Positions 34,811-43,428 of a stretch of DNA of 64,000 nucleotides are shown here, piece after piece. The DNA lies in NCBI RefSeq assembly GCF_000445445.1, contig NZ_ASXP01000001.1:194001-258000 (forward strand). Reading direction: 5' to 3'. Both the position numbers and the translations under genes were made by a program. Under the pieces are notes generated by a model. It saw nothing but the letters and a program-made list of their open reading frames with translations. It had not been told where the DNA came from and ran no database searches. How positions within the stretch are numbered: the stretch's first letter is position 1; each line of letters starts with the position of its first letter. This DNA comes from Sporomusa ovata DSM 2662 (GTDB taxonomy: Bacteria; Bacillota; Negativicutes; Sporomusales; Sporomusaceae).

Positions 34811-34948
34811 CTATGGAGAAAAGGACAAGTATTCGCAAAGAGAAAAGGTTTGCGTGGTAAGAATAAAGGCTCGAAAGACTTACAGGCATCATCATTTTAA
34901 AACATAAACTTTCGGAAAATATCGTTTCCGCAAGTGTCTATATACAGC

Positions 34949-34978
34949 TTGACATTTATTCCTATGTATTGCTACAAT
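34949..34978 (+). promoter_or_regulatory. Promoter of the amino acid ABC operon
   Basis: TTGACA at 34949-34954, 18-bp spacer, TACAAT at 34973-34978; 40 bp before the start codon. Confidence 0.7.
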
Positions 34979-35018
34979 TACCTTAAATAATGATAGGGTA
35001 AGGGAAGGTTGAGTGAGG

Positions 35019-35870
35019 ATGAAAAGTTACAAAACGATGCTAAGGATTATACTCTGCTTAGCAATATTTGCATTTGGTGCGATGCTGACAGGGTGCTCCG
35101 GCGACCAAAAAGCGGCAGAGAAAAAGGTATTTAGGGTTGGTATGGAATGTGGATATGCTCCTTTTAACTGGACCCAGACTACAGCTGATAACGGAGCGGT
35201 GAAAATTAAAGACAGTCAGGAATATGCTATGGGCTATGATGTAATGATAGCTAAAAAGATTGCTGAATCTATGGGCTATGAACTGGAAATCCATAAAATT
35301 GAATGGGACGGTTTAGCTCCTGCCGTAAATGCCGGCAAGATTGATGCTGCTATCGCCGGCATGAGTATTACCAGTAAGCGTAAAGAAACAGTCGATTTTT
35401 CTTCTGTCTATTATAACGCCGATATTGTTGCTCTTACAAAGAAAGATAGTCCTTTTGCAGCCGCTAAGAATTTGGATGGCTTAAAAGGCGCTGTCGCTAC
35501 ATCACAACTTAATACCGTCTGGTATGATTTGCTAAAACAAATTCCTGATGCAAAAATTCAACCTGCTATTGATAATGTTCCTGGTATGATTGTTGCACTA
35601 ACTTCTGGCAAGGTAGAAGTTCTGGCTACTGATAAGCCAACTGCAATGGCTGCTGTCTTTTCGAATCCAGAATTAGTAATGTTGGATTTCAAGAATGGAC
35701 AAGGCTTTAAGGTCGAGCGGGAAGAAATTGAAATGGGTATTGCGGTGGCTAAAGGGAAAAGTAACGAGTTACTGACGAAAATTAACAAAGCACTGTCTGC
35801 AATGACAGAAGAAGATCGTAACAAATTGATGGAAGAAGCCATTAAGAAACAACCGTTAGCAAAACAATAA
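35019..35870 (+). CDS. Polar amino acid ABC transporter substrate-binding lipoprotein
   Basis: About 283 residues, SBP_bac_3 family. A lipoprotein signal with lipobox LTGC (MLRIILCLAIFAFGAMLTGC) anchors it to the membrane. The mature part shows the typical RVGMECGYAPFNW, GYDVMIAKKIAESMG, DAAIAGMSITSKRKETVDFS. First gene of a three-gene operon with permease and ATPase. ATG 35019 is preferred over the GTG at 35013, although both share the AAGG upstream. Ligand likely a polar amino acid (Gln, Arg, or cystine class), not resolvable here. Confidence 0.92.
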   Translation: MKSYKTMLRIILCLAIFAFGAMLTGCSGDQKAAEKKVFRVGMECGYAPFNWTQTTADNGAVKIKDSQEYAMGYDVMIAKKIAESMGYELEIHKIEWDGLAPAVNAGKIDAAIAGMSITSKRKETVDFSSVYYNADIVALTKKDSPFAAAKNLDGLKGAVATSQLNTVWYDLLKQIPDAKIQPAIDNVPGMIVALTSGKVEVLATDKPTAMAAVFSNPELVMLDFKNGQGFKVEREEIEMGIAVAKGKSNELLTKINKALSAMTEEDRNKLMEEAIKKQPLAKQ

Positions 35871-35934
35871 GCAGTATTAATGGGATGGCATTTGCCATCC
35901 CTGAAATTTATTATCAATCAAGGTGGAAAGAAAT

Positions 35935-36729
35935 ATGACAAGTGATATGCCGGTAACTTTTTTCGGATGGGTTTATTTTCTTCTGCAGCAATATGGTGTA
36001 CTTTTTGTAAAAGGGGCTTTAGTTACACTGCTTTTAGCTGTCAGTGGTACTATAGTTGGTTGTGTAATTGGTTTATTCGTAGGTATTTTACAAACTATCC
36101 CGATTAATCCTAAAGACGGACTTGTTAAACGAGGCTTTTACCAATGTATCAGAGCCATCTTAGCAGCATATGTTGAGTTGTTTCGCGGGACACCCATGAT
36201 TGTACAGGCGATGGTTGTATACTATGGCTCGATGCAAGTTTATAATATCGATATGTCCCCGCTGTTAGCAGGCTTTATTGTTGTTTCAGTAAACACCGGC
36301 GCGTATATGGCTGAGACTGTTCGCGGCGGCATTATTTCTATTGATGTCGGTCAAAAAGAGGCTGCAAAAGCGATTGGTATGAATCATTTTCAGATTATGT
36401 CCTGTGTTATTTTACCGCAAGCTTTACGTAATATTATGCCACAGATTGGTAACAATTTGATTATTAATATCAAGGATACCTCGGTACTCAATGTAATTTC
36501 CGTAACCGAGCTATACTTCTTATCTAAGTCAGCCGCTGGTGCCTATTATCGATATTTTGAGGTTTTCTTTATTACTTGTGCAATTTATTTTATTATGACT
36601 TTTGCGGTTTCACGCTTTCTATTATGGATAGAAAAGAGAATGGATGGGCCTGATAACTATTCATTAGTTACGCATGATCCGTTAGCTGATCCATGTGGAC
36701 CATTTACTCCAAAGAAAGGCGAGAATTAG
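35935..36729 (+). CDS. Amino acid ABC transporter permease
   Basis: About 264 residues of the HisM/GlnP family with five or more membrane segments. The N-terminal KGALVTLLLAVSGTIVG and the EAA loop (KEAAKAIGMNHFQIMSCVILPQALRNIMP) that contacts the ATPase are present, as is ELFRGTPMIVQ. Start ATG 35935 follows AAGGTGGAAAG; the GTG at 35923 would sit on the ribosome binding site. Lies 64 bp after the binding protein gene and 4 bp before the ATPase start. Confidence 0.93.
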   Translation: MTSDMPVTFFGWVYFLLQQYGVLFVKGALVTLLLAVSGTIVGCVIGLFVGILQTIPINPKDGLVKRGFYQCIRAILAAYVELFRGTPMIVQAMVVYYGSMQVYNIDMSPLLAGFIVVSVNTGAYMAETVRGGIISIDVGQKEAAKAIGMNHFQIMSCVILPQALRNIMPQIGNNLIINIKDTSVLNVISVTELYFLSKSAAGAYYRYFEVFFITCAIYFIMTFAVSRFLLWIEKRMDGPDNYSLVTHDPLADPCGPFTPKKGEN

Positions 36730-36733
36730 AAGT

Positions 36734-37504
36734 ATGGATAATAAAGTGTTCGCAATAGAACCACGGCAGATATTGAAAATTAAGAATTTGGTTAAATATT
36801 TTGGTAAGCGTGAGATTCTCAAAGGTATCAGCTTTGATGTTTTCCAGGGTGATGTTATTTGTATTATTGGTGCGTCAGGCTCTGGTAAATCCACGATGCT
36901 TCGCTGTATTAACCTGCTGGAAATACCAACCTCAGGCGAAATTATTCACGATGAACGAAATGTAGTGGAAGAACAGGATAAACTAACGCTATATCGGACC
37001 AAAGTCGGTATGGTGTTTCAACAGTTTAATCTGTTTAATAATATGTCTGTGCTTGAGAACTGCATGGTAGGATTAGTAAAGGTATTAAAGCAGGATAAGG
37101 CAACTGCCAGGCAAACCGCGCTCCACTTTTTAGAGAAAGTCGGCATGGCGCAATATATCAATGCCAAGCCACATCAGTTGTCAGGCGGCCAAAAGCAAAG
37201 AGTAGCGATTGCCCGCGCGCTTGCAATCCAGCCACAAGTCCTGCTAATGGACGAACCGACTTCGGCACTGGATACGCAAATGGTTGGTGAAGTTTTAGCC
37301 GTTATGCGTGAACTGGCTAAGGAAGGCTTAACCATGCTGATCGTTACCCACGAAATTGCCTTTGCACGCGAAGTTGCCTCCCGGATCATTTATGTCGAAG
37401 ATGGTGTCATTGTCGAGGATGATACACCAGATGTCATTTTTAATCATCCCCAGGATGCGCGGACGAAAGCATTTCTTTCACGCGTTACGAGTGGACTTGC
37501 CTAA
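36734..37504 (+). CDS. Amino acid ABC transporter ATP-binding protein
   Basis: About 256 residues, GlnQ/HisP-like. Walker A GASGSGKST, Q-loop VFQQFNLFNN, signature LSGGQKQR, Walker B VLLMDEPTSALD and H-loop VTHEIAF are all intact. The ATG at 36734 follows the permease stop closely; an earlier in-frame start at 36695 would overlap the permease. Last gene of the operon, followed by a terminator and repeat copy D. Confidence 0.94.
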   Translation: MDNKVFAIEPRQILKIKNLVKYFGKREILKGISFDVFQGDVICIIGASGSGKSTMLRCINLLEIPTSGEIIHDERNVVEEQDKLTLYRTKVGMVFQQFNLFNNMSVLENCMVGLVKVLKQDKATARQTALHFLEKVGMAQYINAKPHQLSGGQKQRVAIARALAIQPQVLLMDEPTSALDTQMVGEVLAVMRELAKEGLTMLIVTHEIAFAREVASRIIYVEDGVIVEDDTPDVIFNHPQDARTKAFLSRVTSGLA

Positions 37505-37512
37505 TAAGATTA

Positions 37513-37552
37513 AAAGACTTCCTATGTAGTATCTCTGCCATAGGAAGTCTTT
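37513..37552 (+). terminator. Terminator of the amino acid ABC operon
   Basis: Perfect 14-bp stem (37513-37526 with 37539-37552). Confidence 0.75.
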
Positions 37553-37563
37553 GCTTATATAAG

Positions 37564-37684
37564 TTTTTTGAACCGCAGAGACGCAGAGTACGCAGAGGGG
37601 CGATGTATATCGAGAACATTCCCTCTGCGTACTCTGCGTCTCTGCGGTTAGAGCCGTATCTTCAAGGGCGTGATAGCGCTTTTC
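37564..37684. repeat. Dispersed palindromic repeat, copy D (loop inverted)
   Basis: Arms 37571-37599 and 37621-37649 are 29-bp exact reverse complements. The 21-base loop (GATGTATATCGAGAACATT within it) is the reverse complement of the loop in copies A-C. Tail as in other copies (GGGCGTGATAGCGCTTTT). Together with the terminator it fills most of the gene-free interval 37505-37810. Confidence 0.88.
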
Positions 37685-37810
37685 TATCCGAGTGTCGGTT
37701 TGAAATTGATTGGACATAATTGACAAAACAATATTTGTATGATACAAATATTATCAAGACGATGGGAGTGAAAGAATATAGTTAGTGAAGAAGAAAAATA
37801 CAATAAGTGT

Positions 37811-38248
37811 TTGGAAGACATTAGTATATTGCTGCAAAAAGCAGTGCGGACGTTCCAAATTATTGAAAGGAAACAAATTAGAATGCATGGTTTTACCAGT
37901 TCTCAATGCTATATATTGCTGGAAATATATAAACATCAAACGCTTTCTATTAATGAAATTAGTGAAAAAATGCGCCTTGAAATTAGCACTATAACTAGAA
38001 TTATGAATAATTTAGTTCGGGATAAGCTTATTCTTCGCAGAAGATCTGTATATGATAAAAGGGTTGTAGAAGCTATTCTTACGGAGAACGGTAAAGAGAT
38101 TGCTCAACAATTACAGGAAAGTATTGCCAATTATTATAAGGATGTCATAGTAAACTTGCCGCGTGGTCATGTTCGCGAAGTCATGAGTGCAGTAGAAGTG
38201 CTTGTAAATGCTTTAGAAAAAGCCCAAAAAGGCTATCTGTTGGAATGA
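37811..38248 (+). CDS. MarR-family transcriptional regulator
   Basis: About 145 residues with the MarR winged helix: FTSSQCYILLEIYKH, SINEISEKMRLEISTITRIMNNLVRDKLI, then the wing RRRSVYDKRVVEAILTENGKE. The start is uncertain. TTG 37811 is the first usual start codon but has no ribosome binding site and clips helix 1. The frame stays open upstream to a GGGAGTG site at 37764-37770, whose ideally spaced codon is ATA at 37778. The stop overlaps the region of the dapL start, so the two are translationally linked. It may regulate dapL or itself. Confidence 0.85.
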   Translation: MEDISILLQKAVRTFQIIERKQIRMHGFTSSQCYILLEIYKHQTLSINEISEKMRLEISTITRIMNNLVRDKLILRRRSVYDKRVVEAILTENGKEIAQQLQESIANYYKDVIVNLPRGHVREVMSAVEVLVNALEKAQKGYLLE

Positions 38249-38274
38249 ATAATAAAAGAGAGAAGGGGATTAGT

Positions 38275-39510
38275 ATGACTAAAACTTTTATTCAGCAATC
38301 ATTTGCTGAGCGAATTGGGGGAAATAAATTCGGGAATGATGCAGTTCTATATAAATTTGAAAAAATTAAAAGAGCTAAAAGGGAGGCGCGTAAAAACAAT
38401 CCTACTATGGAATTAATTGATCTTGGGGTAGGTGAACCAGATTGGATGGCGGAAAAGGAAGTTATTGAAGTATTATATGAACAAGCTAAGCTGAGAGAAA
38501 ATAGAGGATATGCCGATAATGGTATACAAGTATTTAAGGATGCTGCTGTTCAGTATATGGAAAAAGTTTATCAAGTGTATGGTCTTAACTCAAATAATGA
38601 GGTAAATCACGGAATTGGTTCGAAGTCGATTTTGGCACTTTTGCCGCTAGCCTTTATTAATCCGGGCGATATTACTATTATGACTGTACCCGGTTATCCT
38701 GTTATGGGGACTATGACTAAAGCGTTAGGAGGAGAAGTGGTTAATTTGCCACTCTTAGCTGAAAATAGTTTTTTACCTGAATTGGACTCCTTGACTTCTA
38801 TGCAGCGCCATAAAGCTAAACTGTTGTATATTAACTATCCTAACAATCCAACCGGAGCTACTGCGACTGAAGAGTTTTTTGAAAAAGTCGTACAGTTTGC
38901 TAAGGAAAACGAGATCATTGTCGTATCAGACGCTGCTTACGCAGCTCTTACTTTTGAAGGACAACCACTTAGCTTTTTGTCAGTTGAGGGCGCTAAAGAT
39001 GTTGGTATAGAGATTCATTCGTTGTCCAAAGCCTTTAACATGACGGGGTGGCGACTGGCATTTGTGTGTGGTAATGAATTGGTAGTGAAAGGGTTTGCAA
39101 CTGTAAAAGATGACAATGACTCCGGTCAGTTTACCGCTATTCAAAAAGCTGGCGTTTATTGTTTGCAGCATCCTGAAATAACGAAAAAAACAGCTTTGAA
39201 GTATTCGCGCCGTCATACTATGTTGGTGAAGGCATTAAAACGTATTGGGTTTACAGTCACCAAGCCTAGAGCATCATTTTACTTATATACAGGTATTCCT
39301 CATAGTACCAAAAGCGGAAGATGCTTCACGTCAGCAGAAGATTTTTCCGAGTTCTTACTTAAAGAAGCACTAATTTCAGTTGTCCCCTGGGATGACGCCG
39401 GGGCATACATTAGGCTTTCCGTTACCTTTGAGGCGAGGGATGAAAAGGAAGAAGAACGGATCATTTCTGAAATTGTGCGACGTTTGGATAACATTGGTTT
39501 CATTTTTTAG
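38275..39510 (+). CDS. dapL: LL-diaminopimelate aminotransferase
   Basis: A 411-residue class I/II PLP aminotransferase, the usual DapL length, converting tetrahydrodipicolinate to LL-diaminopimelate for lysine and peptidoglycan synthesis. Matching stretches: FGNDAVLYKFEKIKRAKR, IDLGVGEPDWMA, ENRGYADNGI, INYPNNPTGA, the PLP lysine at about K252 (HSLSKAFNMTGWRL) and SVVPWDDAGAY. ATG 38275 has AAGGGGAT upstream; an ATG at 38245 overlapping the MarR stop (ATGA) is possible. Being coupled to a MarR gene is unusual for a biosynthetic enzyme and could mean a related specialised aminotransferase. Confidence 0.82.
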   Translation: MTKTFIQQSFAERIGGNKFGNDAVLYKFEKIKRAKREARKNNPTMELIDLGVGEPDWMAEKEVIEVLYEQAKLRENRGYADNGIQVFKDAAVQYMEKVYQVYGLNSNNEVNHGIGSKSILALLPLAFINPGDITIMTVPGYPVMGTMTKALGGEVVNLPLLAENSFLPELDSLTSMQRHKAKLLYINYPNNPTGATATEEFFEKVVQFAKENEIIVVSDAAYAALTFEGQPLSFLSVEGAKDVGIEIHSLSKAFNMTGWRLAFVCGNELVVKGFATVKDDNDSGQFTAIQKAGVYCLQHPEITKKTALKYSRRHTMLVKALKRIGFTVTKPRASFYLYTGIPHSTKSGRCFTSAEDFSEFLLKEALISVVPWDDAGAYIRLSVTFEARDEKEEERIISEIVRRLDNIGFIF

Positions 39511-39623
39511 ATTGTATGAATGCCTGTTGCAATAGCAGGTGAATCTTCCAGGCGAAAGCAGGATAATATATATAACGTATGTAAAGTATAGCTGGTTAGA
39601 GTCCAGTGTATGTTGGAGGTAGA

Positions 39624-40370
39624 ATGTTGATAAATTTATCAAATGGTAGACCATTGATAAATGAGAGCTCGATATCTTTTGATTCTTATGAAAAAATGGC
39701 AGAATATTATTTTGAATGTGTTGATACGAAACCATTTAATGCGTACTATGAAAGACCGGCAACATTGTCATTGCTTCCTGATATTGCAGGAAAAAAGGTG
39801 TTAGATGCCGGATGTGCCGCAGGCTGGTATAGTAAATGGCTGTTGGATAATGGTGCAAAGGTAATAGCGATAGATTTTAGTCCTAGTATGATAGCAATGA
39901 CACGAAGAAGAATTGGTGAAAAGGCTGACATTAGACAGGCTGATCTCAATGAACCGCTAAATTTCATCGAGGATAAATCAATCGATGTTATAGTGTCATC
40001 TTTAACACTTCACTATATTAAAGACTGGGAACCTGTAATGGCTGAGTTTATTAGAATATTAAAGCCATTAGGTTCGTTAGTTTTTTCGGTGCATCATCCA
40101 TTTATGGACTTTACATATTTCAACAGGGAAAACTATTTTTTAACCGAGATTGTAGAAGATGAGTGGGAAACTAATGTAGGGAAAGTAAAAGTCCAATTTT
40201 ATAGAAGACCTTTATGTAAAATAGTCTTACCGGTAATAGACGCGGGATTTATTATTGAAAAGATAATAGAACCTATGCCGACAGAGAAATTTAAACAATT
40301 ACAGCCCCATGTATATGAAAAGCTAACCAGAAAACCCCAGTTTATTTTTTTGCGAGCAAGAAAAAGCTAA
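39624..40370 (+). CDS. Class I SAM-dependent methyltransferase
   Basis: About 248 residues with a Methyltransf_11-type Rossmann fold: motif I VLDAGCAAGWYSKWL, acidic end of strand 2 AIDFSPSMI, motif II region DVIVSSLTLHYI, then ILKPLGSLVFSVHHP. Substrate unknown. ATG 39624 follows TGGAGGTAGA. Lies alone between dapL and the minus-strand hydrolase, whose stop is 21 bp away. Confidence 0.88.
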   Translation: MLINLSNGRPLINESSISFDSYEKMAEYYFECVDTKPFNAYYERPATLSLLPDIAGKKVLDAGCAAGWYSKWLLDNGAKVIAIDFSPSMIAMTRRRIGEKADIRQADLNEPLNFIEDKSIDVIVSSLTLHYIKDWEPVMAEFIRILKPLGSLVFSVHHPFMDFTYFNRENYFLTEIVEDEWETNVGKVKVQFYRRPLCKIVLPVIDAGFIIEKIIEPMPTEKFKQLQPHVYEKLTRKPQFIFLRARKS

Positions 40371-40391
40371 TCAAAGGAGACACCTACCCGG

Positions 40392-41291
40392 CTATTTTAG
40401 AAATTCAAGCACTTTACGATTTACCGTATCTGCTTGTACGATCCATAAGTCATGACCTGCATTAGGAATGACATTTGTTTTAATATGAGGAGCTATCTTA
40501 TTGAGACGTTCAACGGCTTTTGGCGCAGAATATATTTTTTCATTTTCACCTACTAAATAAAGCGAAGGTACTTTGATACTTTGTAATTCTTTATCCAGTA
40601 AAACTGTGGGAGAAATCATACGTTTTGCTTTAAAGCAGCGTATGCCCCATAATATTTCATCAATGGCACTGTCTAATGATTTCCTTGAGGCATCATCTTT
40701 TCGTATGAAATCCTTGAAAACCCAATTAAAATAATTTTTGGCAATAAAGCGAAGCGGTATTGTCATAAAAACAATTGAGCGCATCAAGAATTTTAATTCC
40801 AAAGGTAGCACAGTTGCTGCTGGCGCTAATAATACAATTTTATTGAGACGGTGTTGAAAGTGGAGTGCATATTGGCATGTTAGCCAACCGCCATAAGACA
40901 GGCCCATAAGGTTAATGTTGTTACCAAGTTCAAGCGCAGTAAATAATTCATTAAGCCAATTGACAAAATCCTCGGGTCCTGCAATTGATCGCGTGTATAC
41001 ACTACGTCCAAAGTCATAAATGTTATCGACTGCGTAGGTTTTGTAAGACGCGGATAACGCTTTAATATTCTGCATCCAGCATAGAGAATTACCCATGGAG
41101 CCAGGTAGTAGTACTAGTGGCGAAGCTCCGTTTGATCCACTAATTCTTACAAAAGTTTGGCCGTAAGAAGTGTCTACCATCCGGGACTCTGAATCTACTG
41201 GCCATACCTCCTGCGCTCTCTTGTCATATATTTCCCAATATTGCTTTTGTGCTTTTTCGGATTTGAATGGATGATATGCCGATATTTCCAT
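40392..41291 (-). CDS. Alpha/beta hydrolase
   Basis: About 299 residues with the alpha/beta hydrolase fold: oxyanion region LVLLPGSMGNS, nucleophile elbow GLSYGGW, catalytic His in NAGHDLW, acid likely the Asp/Glu near LYLVGENEKIY. No signal peptide. The promoter region carries a 30-bp perfect palindrome, and a TetR gene lies upstream in the same direction, so TetR repression by a small substrate-like ligand is likely. Physiological substrate unknown. Confidence 0.88.
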   Translation of the reverse strand: MEISAYHPFKSEKAQKQYWEIYDKRAQEVWPVDSESRMVDTSYGQTFVRISGSNGASPLVLLPGSMGNSLCWMQNIKALSASYKTYAVDNIYDFGRSVYTRSIAGPEDFVNWLNELFTALELGNNINLMGLSYGGWLTCQYALHFQHRLNKIVLLAPAATVLPLELKFLMRSIVFMTIPLRFIAKNYFNWVFKDFIRKDDASRKSLDSAIDEILWGIRCFKAKRMISPTVLLDKELQSIKVPSLYLVGENEKIYSAPKAVERLNKIAPHIKTNVIPNAGHDLWIVQADTVNRKVLEFLK

Positions 41292-41367
41292 GCTTCATCC
41301 TCCCTCGTAATGATCGAATTTTAGCAAATTCTAGAACTCACATGAAGGTATATATATATATACTTTA

Positions 41368-41397
41368 TAATTTAGCGACCAAGTGGTCGCTAAATTA
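41368..41397. promoter_or_regulatory. 30-bp palindromic operator (TetR-type)
   Basis: TAATTTAGCGACCA and TGGTCGCTAAATTA, exact 14-bp half-sites around a 2-bp centre. It lies 77-106 bp upstream of the hydrolase start codon, next to AT-rich -10-like sequence (TATATATATA). Size and symmetry fit a TetR dimer site. Confidence 0.7.
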
Positions 41398-41490
41398 ATA
41401 CTACTCCATAATATGGAATTAGTCAATATTTGATTTTTATACTGTTGCGCTTTCATAATATTATTTTGTTTTGTTGGCAAAAAATAAAAA

Positions 41491-41530
41491 AGAGAAGTTT
41501 AAGCGATTATAATATTCGCCTGAACTTCTC
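41491..41530 (-). terminator. Terminator of the tetR gene
   Basis: AGAGAAGTT (41491-41499) pairs with AACTTCTCT at 41522-41530, extended by CGA/TCG; a T-rich run follows on the minus strand. The rest of the gene-free interval 41292-41600 holds the operator and promoter. Confidence 0.75.
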
Positions 41531-41600
41531 TACAATAAACTGCAATTACGTGTAATAAAGAAATTATTGCTGCCTAATTTGGTGAGTATAAGTAAATTTT

Positions 41601-42215
41601 TTAACGTCCTTTTATACCTAGCCAGTAATCATTCCAAACCTTATCAATATGGTCATGTTTCTGTTCTTCCGGTACATCAACCATAAATGTACTCATTAAT
41701 GAATAAAGACCTTGTCTTAAGCTGTAATACGATAGAAGAATATCTTCTGGCGAAGCTTCGCGGATTAGTCCCTGTTGTATGCCTTCCTTAATTAATTCTT
41801 TATATTTTTCTCCGTAAATCATTTCATTGTTAAATGCTCTCGTCAAAAGTTTTTCTTTTAAAGCGGTAGGAGGAAAAAACAAGACACGATTCCAGAATGC
41901 TCTATCTTCAACGATTTGTGTAGACGAGCTTGAGCTACAACATATATACTGTTTAAATAGATGATAAAGTCTCTCCGACGCCGGCATGGTTTCTGATTCT
42001 GCCAAAAACTGATCTATACGATTTCGGTATTTTATTTCAAGATTTTCGTAAATCTCCCAAAATAATTTTTCTTTACTGGGAATAAATGAGTACAACGATG
42101 ATTTTTTTATACCTACTCCAGCCGCAATTTGTTCCATGCTCGTAGAATCATATCCATTATTTGCAAATAGTGAAAGAGCCACTTTTTTTATCTTATCCTT
42201 AGTTTTTTCAGCCAT
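41601..42215 (-). CDS. TetR/AcrR-family regulator
   Basis: About 204 residues. The N-terminal helix-turn-helix is clear (IKKVALSLFANNGYDSTSMEQIAAGVGIKKSSLYSF) and the rest is the helical ligand-binding domain. Contains an unusual CCSSSSST stretch near residue 95. ATG 42215 follows GGAGGATAC. It faces the MBL hydrolase gene divergently and precedes the alpha/beta hydrolase on the same strand; the palindrome at 41368-41397 is its likely operator. A hairpin at 42273-42309 lies between the divergent starts. Confidence 0.9.
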   Translation of the reverse strand: MAEKTKDKIKKVALSLFANNGYDSTSMEQIAAGVGIKKSSLYSFIPSKEKLFWEIYENLEIKYRNRIDQFLAESETMPASERLYHLFKQYICCSSSSSTQIVEDRAFWNRVLFFPPTALKEKLLTRAFNNEMIYGEKYKELIKEGIQQGLIREASPEDILLSYYSLRQGLYSLMSTFMVDVPEEQKHDHIDKVWNDYWLGIKGR

Positions 42216-42272
42216 CAATTGTATCCTCCATATTTACTCCCTAATGCTAAGAAAATTTTACTTCATCTAATC

Positions 42273-42310
42273 AAAATCCTGCATTGCTTATGATAAAATG
42301 CAGGATTTTT
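42273..42310 (+). terminator. Hairpin between tetR and the MBL gene
   Basis: Perfect 13-bp stem (42273-42285 with 42297-42309) with a T run. Located in a divergent region where no plus-strand gene ends, so attenuation of the MBL gene or an mRNA-processing role is possible. Confidence 0.6.
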
Positions 42311-42366
42311 GATTACAAAGTATAAGTTAACTATTGTAATATATTTGTAGCTAACCTGGAGGTTAT

Positions 42367-43200
42367 ATGAAACTAACCGTTTTAGTCGATAATAATACTA
42401 TAATCGATAGGTATTTTCAGGGAGAGCCCGCAGTATCGTATTATATAGAATGTGAAGGTGAAAAATATCTGTTTGATACTGGATACTCAGATGCATTCTT
42501 TAAAAATGCCAATAAAATGGGTATCGACCTTTTAGCGCTAGATGCAATAATTATTTCACACGGGCACAATGACCATACGTGGGGATTAGGTGAATTATTT
42601 CGGTTGTATACGGAAGCCGCATTTGAAGGTCGTAGGGTGAAAGTACCTACTATAATTGCCCATCCAGATGCCTTTTTGGGAAAAAGAGTAAATGGGTTAC
42701 CAATAGGATCAATGGTGTCTGCTAGCCAGTTACAAAGTGTTTTTTCATTAAACCTTAGTAGAAAACCTGTTAAGCTGTCAGATAAATTCACTTTTTTAGG
42801 TGAAATTGAAAGAAGTAATTCATTTGAAGCAATAAATTCAATCGGCGAAACGCTAAAAGAGGGTTTATGGCAAGAGGACTTTGTACTAGACGATTCTGCC
42901 TTAGTATATATGTCTGAACGTGGGTTAGTAATAATTACAGGCTGTTCCCATTCGGGGATTTGCAATATTATTGAATATGCAAAAAAAGTATGTAATGAAG
43001 ATAGAATATGTGATATTATTGGCGGATTTCATCTTTTGAACCCAAACCATCACCAGTTAATCAATACAGTTGAATACTTAAAGAGGCAGGAGATTGGTAC
43101 TATTCACGCATGTCATTGTACGGATATAAATTCCAAAATCAAGTTAGCACAGGTAGCAGATGTTAAGGAAGTTGGTGTAGGCCTAGTAGTCGAATATTAG
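42367..43200 (+). CDS. MBL-fold metallo-hydrolase (dihydropteroate/DHPS-like subgroup)
   Basis: About 277 residues of the metallo-beta-lactamase superfamily. Metal ligands: SHGHNDHTWG motif, GCSHSGICN, and GGFHLLN plus HACHCTD near the C-terminus. This pattern matches the subgroup annotated as 7,8-dihydropterin-6-yl-methyl-4-(beta-D-ribofuranosyl)aminobenzene 5'-phosphate synthase, common in archaea and anaerobes, though most members have no proven function. ATG follows a GGAGG site at spacing 5. Divergent from tetR. Confidence 0.85.
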   Translation: MKLTVLVDNNTIIDRYFQGEPAVSYYIECEGEKYLFDTGYSDAFFKNANKMGIDLLALDAIIISHGHNDHTWGLGELFRLYTEAAFEGRRVKVPTIIAHPDAFLGKRVNGLPIGSMVSASQLQSVFSLNLSRKPVKLSDKFTFLGEIERSNSFEAINSIGETLKEGLWQEDFVLDDSALVYMSERGLVIITGCSHSGICNIIEYAKKVCNEDRICDIIGGFHLLNPNHHQLINTVEYLKRQEIGTIHACHCTDINSKIKLAQVADVKEVGVGLVVEY

Positions 43201-43428
43201 CTTTACTGATTGCGTGGAATTATTATATTGTTATTGTGCCTAAGTAGAGTTGCAGAGGCTATTATTACTGCAAATACACAAAGGGTTAAGGGTATTGTGG
43301 ACGATAGTATACTATTATTTTGGCTGAAGATTAAAAGGCCGCGATAGCATTTTCTTTAAAAAAAATTTTCAAGAGAAGGAAGTTGTGCATTTTCGTGGAA
43401 TTGTTTGGTATCAAAATATGGAGGAGGA

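Noticed and set aside
37785..37994. 69-codon frame starting GTG inside the MarR region
   Set aside because: It is the alternative frame of the MarR gene; the MarR frame has clear family homology.
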